From assembly GCA_019695435.1 (NCBI GenBank), contig JACTVF010000094.1, positions 1-8,249 of the forward strand: 8,249 nt of DNA. The letters run 5' to 3'. Of the stretch, positions 7,300 to 8,249 are shown in pieces; within the stretch, counting starts at the first letter, position 1; every line of letters starts with the position of its first letter. This stretch comes from Methanoregulaceae archaeon. GTDB taxonomy: Archaea; Halobacteriota; Methanomicrobia; Methanomicrobiales; Methanospirillaceae. The position numbers and the translations under genes are program-made. Under the pieces are notes generated by a model. The model was given only the letters and a program-made list of their open reading frames with translations, was not told the origin of the DNA and ran no database searches.

Positions 7300-7791
7300 A
7301 TGTCTGAACCGATATCCCATAATAAAATGCCGGTGATGATTGGTATTGGTGAGTACCATGTGGGCTCTGTACCGATGATGGCAATCGGCCTTGGATCCTG
7401 TATCGGCCTGGCCATCTACGACAGGGATCGTCGCATCGGTGCGATGGTGCATATCATGCTGCCCGAAAGCTCCGGGCGTACGGACCGGCCGGGAAAATAT
7501 GCCGATACAGCAGTTCCCCTCCTTCTCAATACACTATCTAATATGGGTTGTCACAAGTCATCGCTCGTTGTAAAAATGGCCGGGGGGGCCTGCATGTTTG
7601 AATATTTTGGCAATAATCTTAACATCGGCGAGCGGAACGCGGAAAAAGTACGGGCCGTTCTCGCAGAGAACCAGATCCGGATCTCCGCAGAGGAAGTCGG
7701 AGGGAAATCTGGCAGGACCGTGGCGTTCTATCCGGAAGATGACGGGAAGGTCACTGTCAGGAGCGCAGATGGCGCTGCACACGAGATCTGA
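7300..7791 (+). CDS. cheD: Chemoreceptor glutamine deamidase CheD
   Basis: CheD (163 aa, normal size) deamidates receptor glutamines and stimulates CheC; in archaea it also contacts CheF. The catalytic cysteine is C34 in GLGSCIGLAIYD and the histidine is H51 in VHIMLP. The conserved KYADTAV and AGGACMF segments are present. The position six residues before the cysteine, a threonine in the Thermotoga enzyme (T21, part of its proposed Cys-His-Thr triad as I recall it), is alanine A28 here. It starts 16 bases after cheC with a weak purine-rich GGAACCGGA before the ATG. Its last 23 bases overlap the start of the next gene. A G7 run (7582-7588) falls in the AGGA loop codons. Confidence 0.95.
   Translation: MSEPISHNKMPVMIGIGEYHVGSVPMMAIGLGSCIGLAIYDRDRRIGAMVHIMLPESSGRTDRPGKYADTAVPLLLNTLSNMGCHKSSLVVKMAGGACMFEYFGNNLNIGERNAEKVRAVLAENQIRISAEEVGGKSGRTVAFYPEDDGKVTVRSADGAAHEI
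7759..7763 (+). promoter_or_regulatory. Ribosome binding site for the propeller gene inside cheD
   Basis: AGGAG ends five bases before ATG 7769 and lies within the cheD coding region. It supports this start for the downstream gene and suggests translation coupled to cheD. Confidence 0.6.
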
Positions 7792-8249
7792 ACTGTTTTT
7801 TTATCTCCTGTTTATTTTATGCCTTATACCGGTTGCTGCAGGTGCAGAGAATGTGACGGAAACCTCCGCATCTTTTTCCGACCAGCAGTACCTGGGATCG
7901 GTTCACCTTTTTCGTCCGACATCAGATTCGATTCCGTCTGCCCAGGTCAACGATATCATTAACGGACTGCACGGCGAAGACCTCATCGCCACGACGCTCG
8001 GCCTTTCGACCTATAATGGGAGCTGGAGCACACAACATATCGACCGGGATAATATTTCCGCCGGTCTGCTGGATAACTTCGTAATGGCGGTTGAATACGA
8101 CAGCTCCGGCAATCTCTGGATCGGGTACGGGAGCGGGATTCAGATCTATAACGGACATGATTACAGCGTAATAAGGGACCAGGAACTCTTAAAAAGCCTC
8201 CAGATCAGGGATCTCCAGCGCTGGAATGATGACATGTGGGTGGCGACAG
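7769..8249 (+). CDS. Exported beta-propeller sensor-like protein, N-terminal part (3' truncated by window)
   Basis: An open frame of 160 codons runs off the window end. Residues 1-26 look like a signal peptide: basic start, hydrophobic core LFFYLLFILCLIPVAA, and an A-G-A cleavage motif before E27. From about residue 70, blades of a two-component-regulator-type propeller (Reg_prop) appear: DLIATTLGLSTYNGSW, then GNLWIGYGSGIQIYNG (about 115-130), then the start of another blade (WNDDMWVAT). Such propellers usually form the outside ligand-binding part of a membrane histidine kinase or similar sensor, but the transducing half is beyond the window, so the output is unknown. The start is supported by AGGAG at 7759-7763. 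The 23-base overlap with cheD suggests it belongs to the che transcript. The specific function is inferred only. Confidence 0.8.
   Translation, partial: MALHTRSELFFYLLFILCLIPVAAGAENVTETSASFSDQQYLGSVHLFRPTSDSIPSAQVNDIINGLHGEDLIATTLGLSTYNGSWSTQHIDRDNISAGLLDNFVMAVEYDSSGNLWIGYGSGIQIYNGHDYSVIRDQELLKSLQIRDLQRWNDDMWVAT

Noticed and set aside
1..8249. CRISPR arrays, tRNA or rRNA genes, insertion sequences, or other mobile element signs
   Set aside because: No repeat-spacer pattern, transposase, terminal inverted repeats or RNA gene was seen. The window is almost fully filled by motility and taxis genes of similar base composition.

Overview
The window looks like a piece of a motile, methanogenic-type euryarchaeon. 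Three things point there: the C-terminal part of the archaellum membrane platform protein FlaJ/ArlJ, an archaea-specific taxis adaptor of the CheF family, and a compact bacterial-type chemotaxis cluster. The style of the proteins and gene order (flaJ, unknown membrane protein, cheF, then cheY-cheB-cheA-cheC-cheD) fits the Methanomicrobiales (Methanoregula/Methanospirillum-like lineages). That placement is inferred from recall of protein families, not from an alignment. All recognised genes are on the + strand and packed tightly.

Layout: (1) 2-1015, 3' part of flaJ (arlJ), cut by the window start. (2) 1017-2339, an unrecognised two-helix membrane protein with a long charged, low-complexity cytoplasmic tail. 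Its start lies one base after the flaJ stop. (3) 2410-3219 (or from GTG 2344), cheF. (4) 3220-3284, the only clear regulatory gap: a T-tract that could terminate the archaellum-linked unit, followed by a TATA-like box placed for a very short leader on cheY. (5) 3285-7791, cheY, cheB, cheA, cheC and cheD, with overlaps or gaps from -8 to +16 bases. (6) 7769 to the window end, the start of a secreted beta-propeller protein. It overlaps cheD by 23 bases and has a good ribosome binding site inside cheD.

How they work together (known for the families): CheA autophosphorylates under control of receptors and passes phosphate to CheY and CheB. CheB removes receptor methyl groups, CheD deamidates receptors, and CheC dephosphorylates CheY-P and partners with CheD. 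CheY-P reaches the archaellum motor through CheF. FlaJ is the membrane core of that motor. No cheW, cheR or methyl-accepting receptor lies in the window. The two least explained pieces are the membrane protein between the motor gene and cheF, and the exported propeller protein coupled to the end of the che operon.
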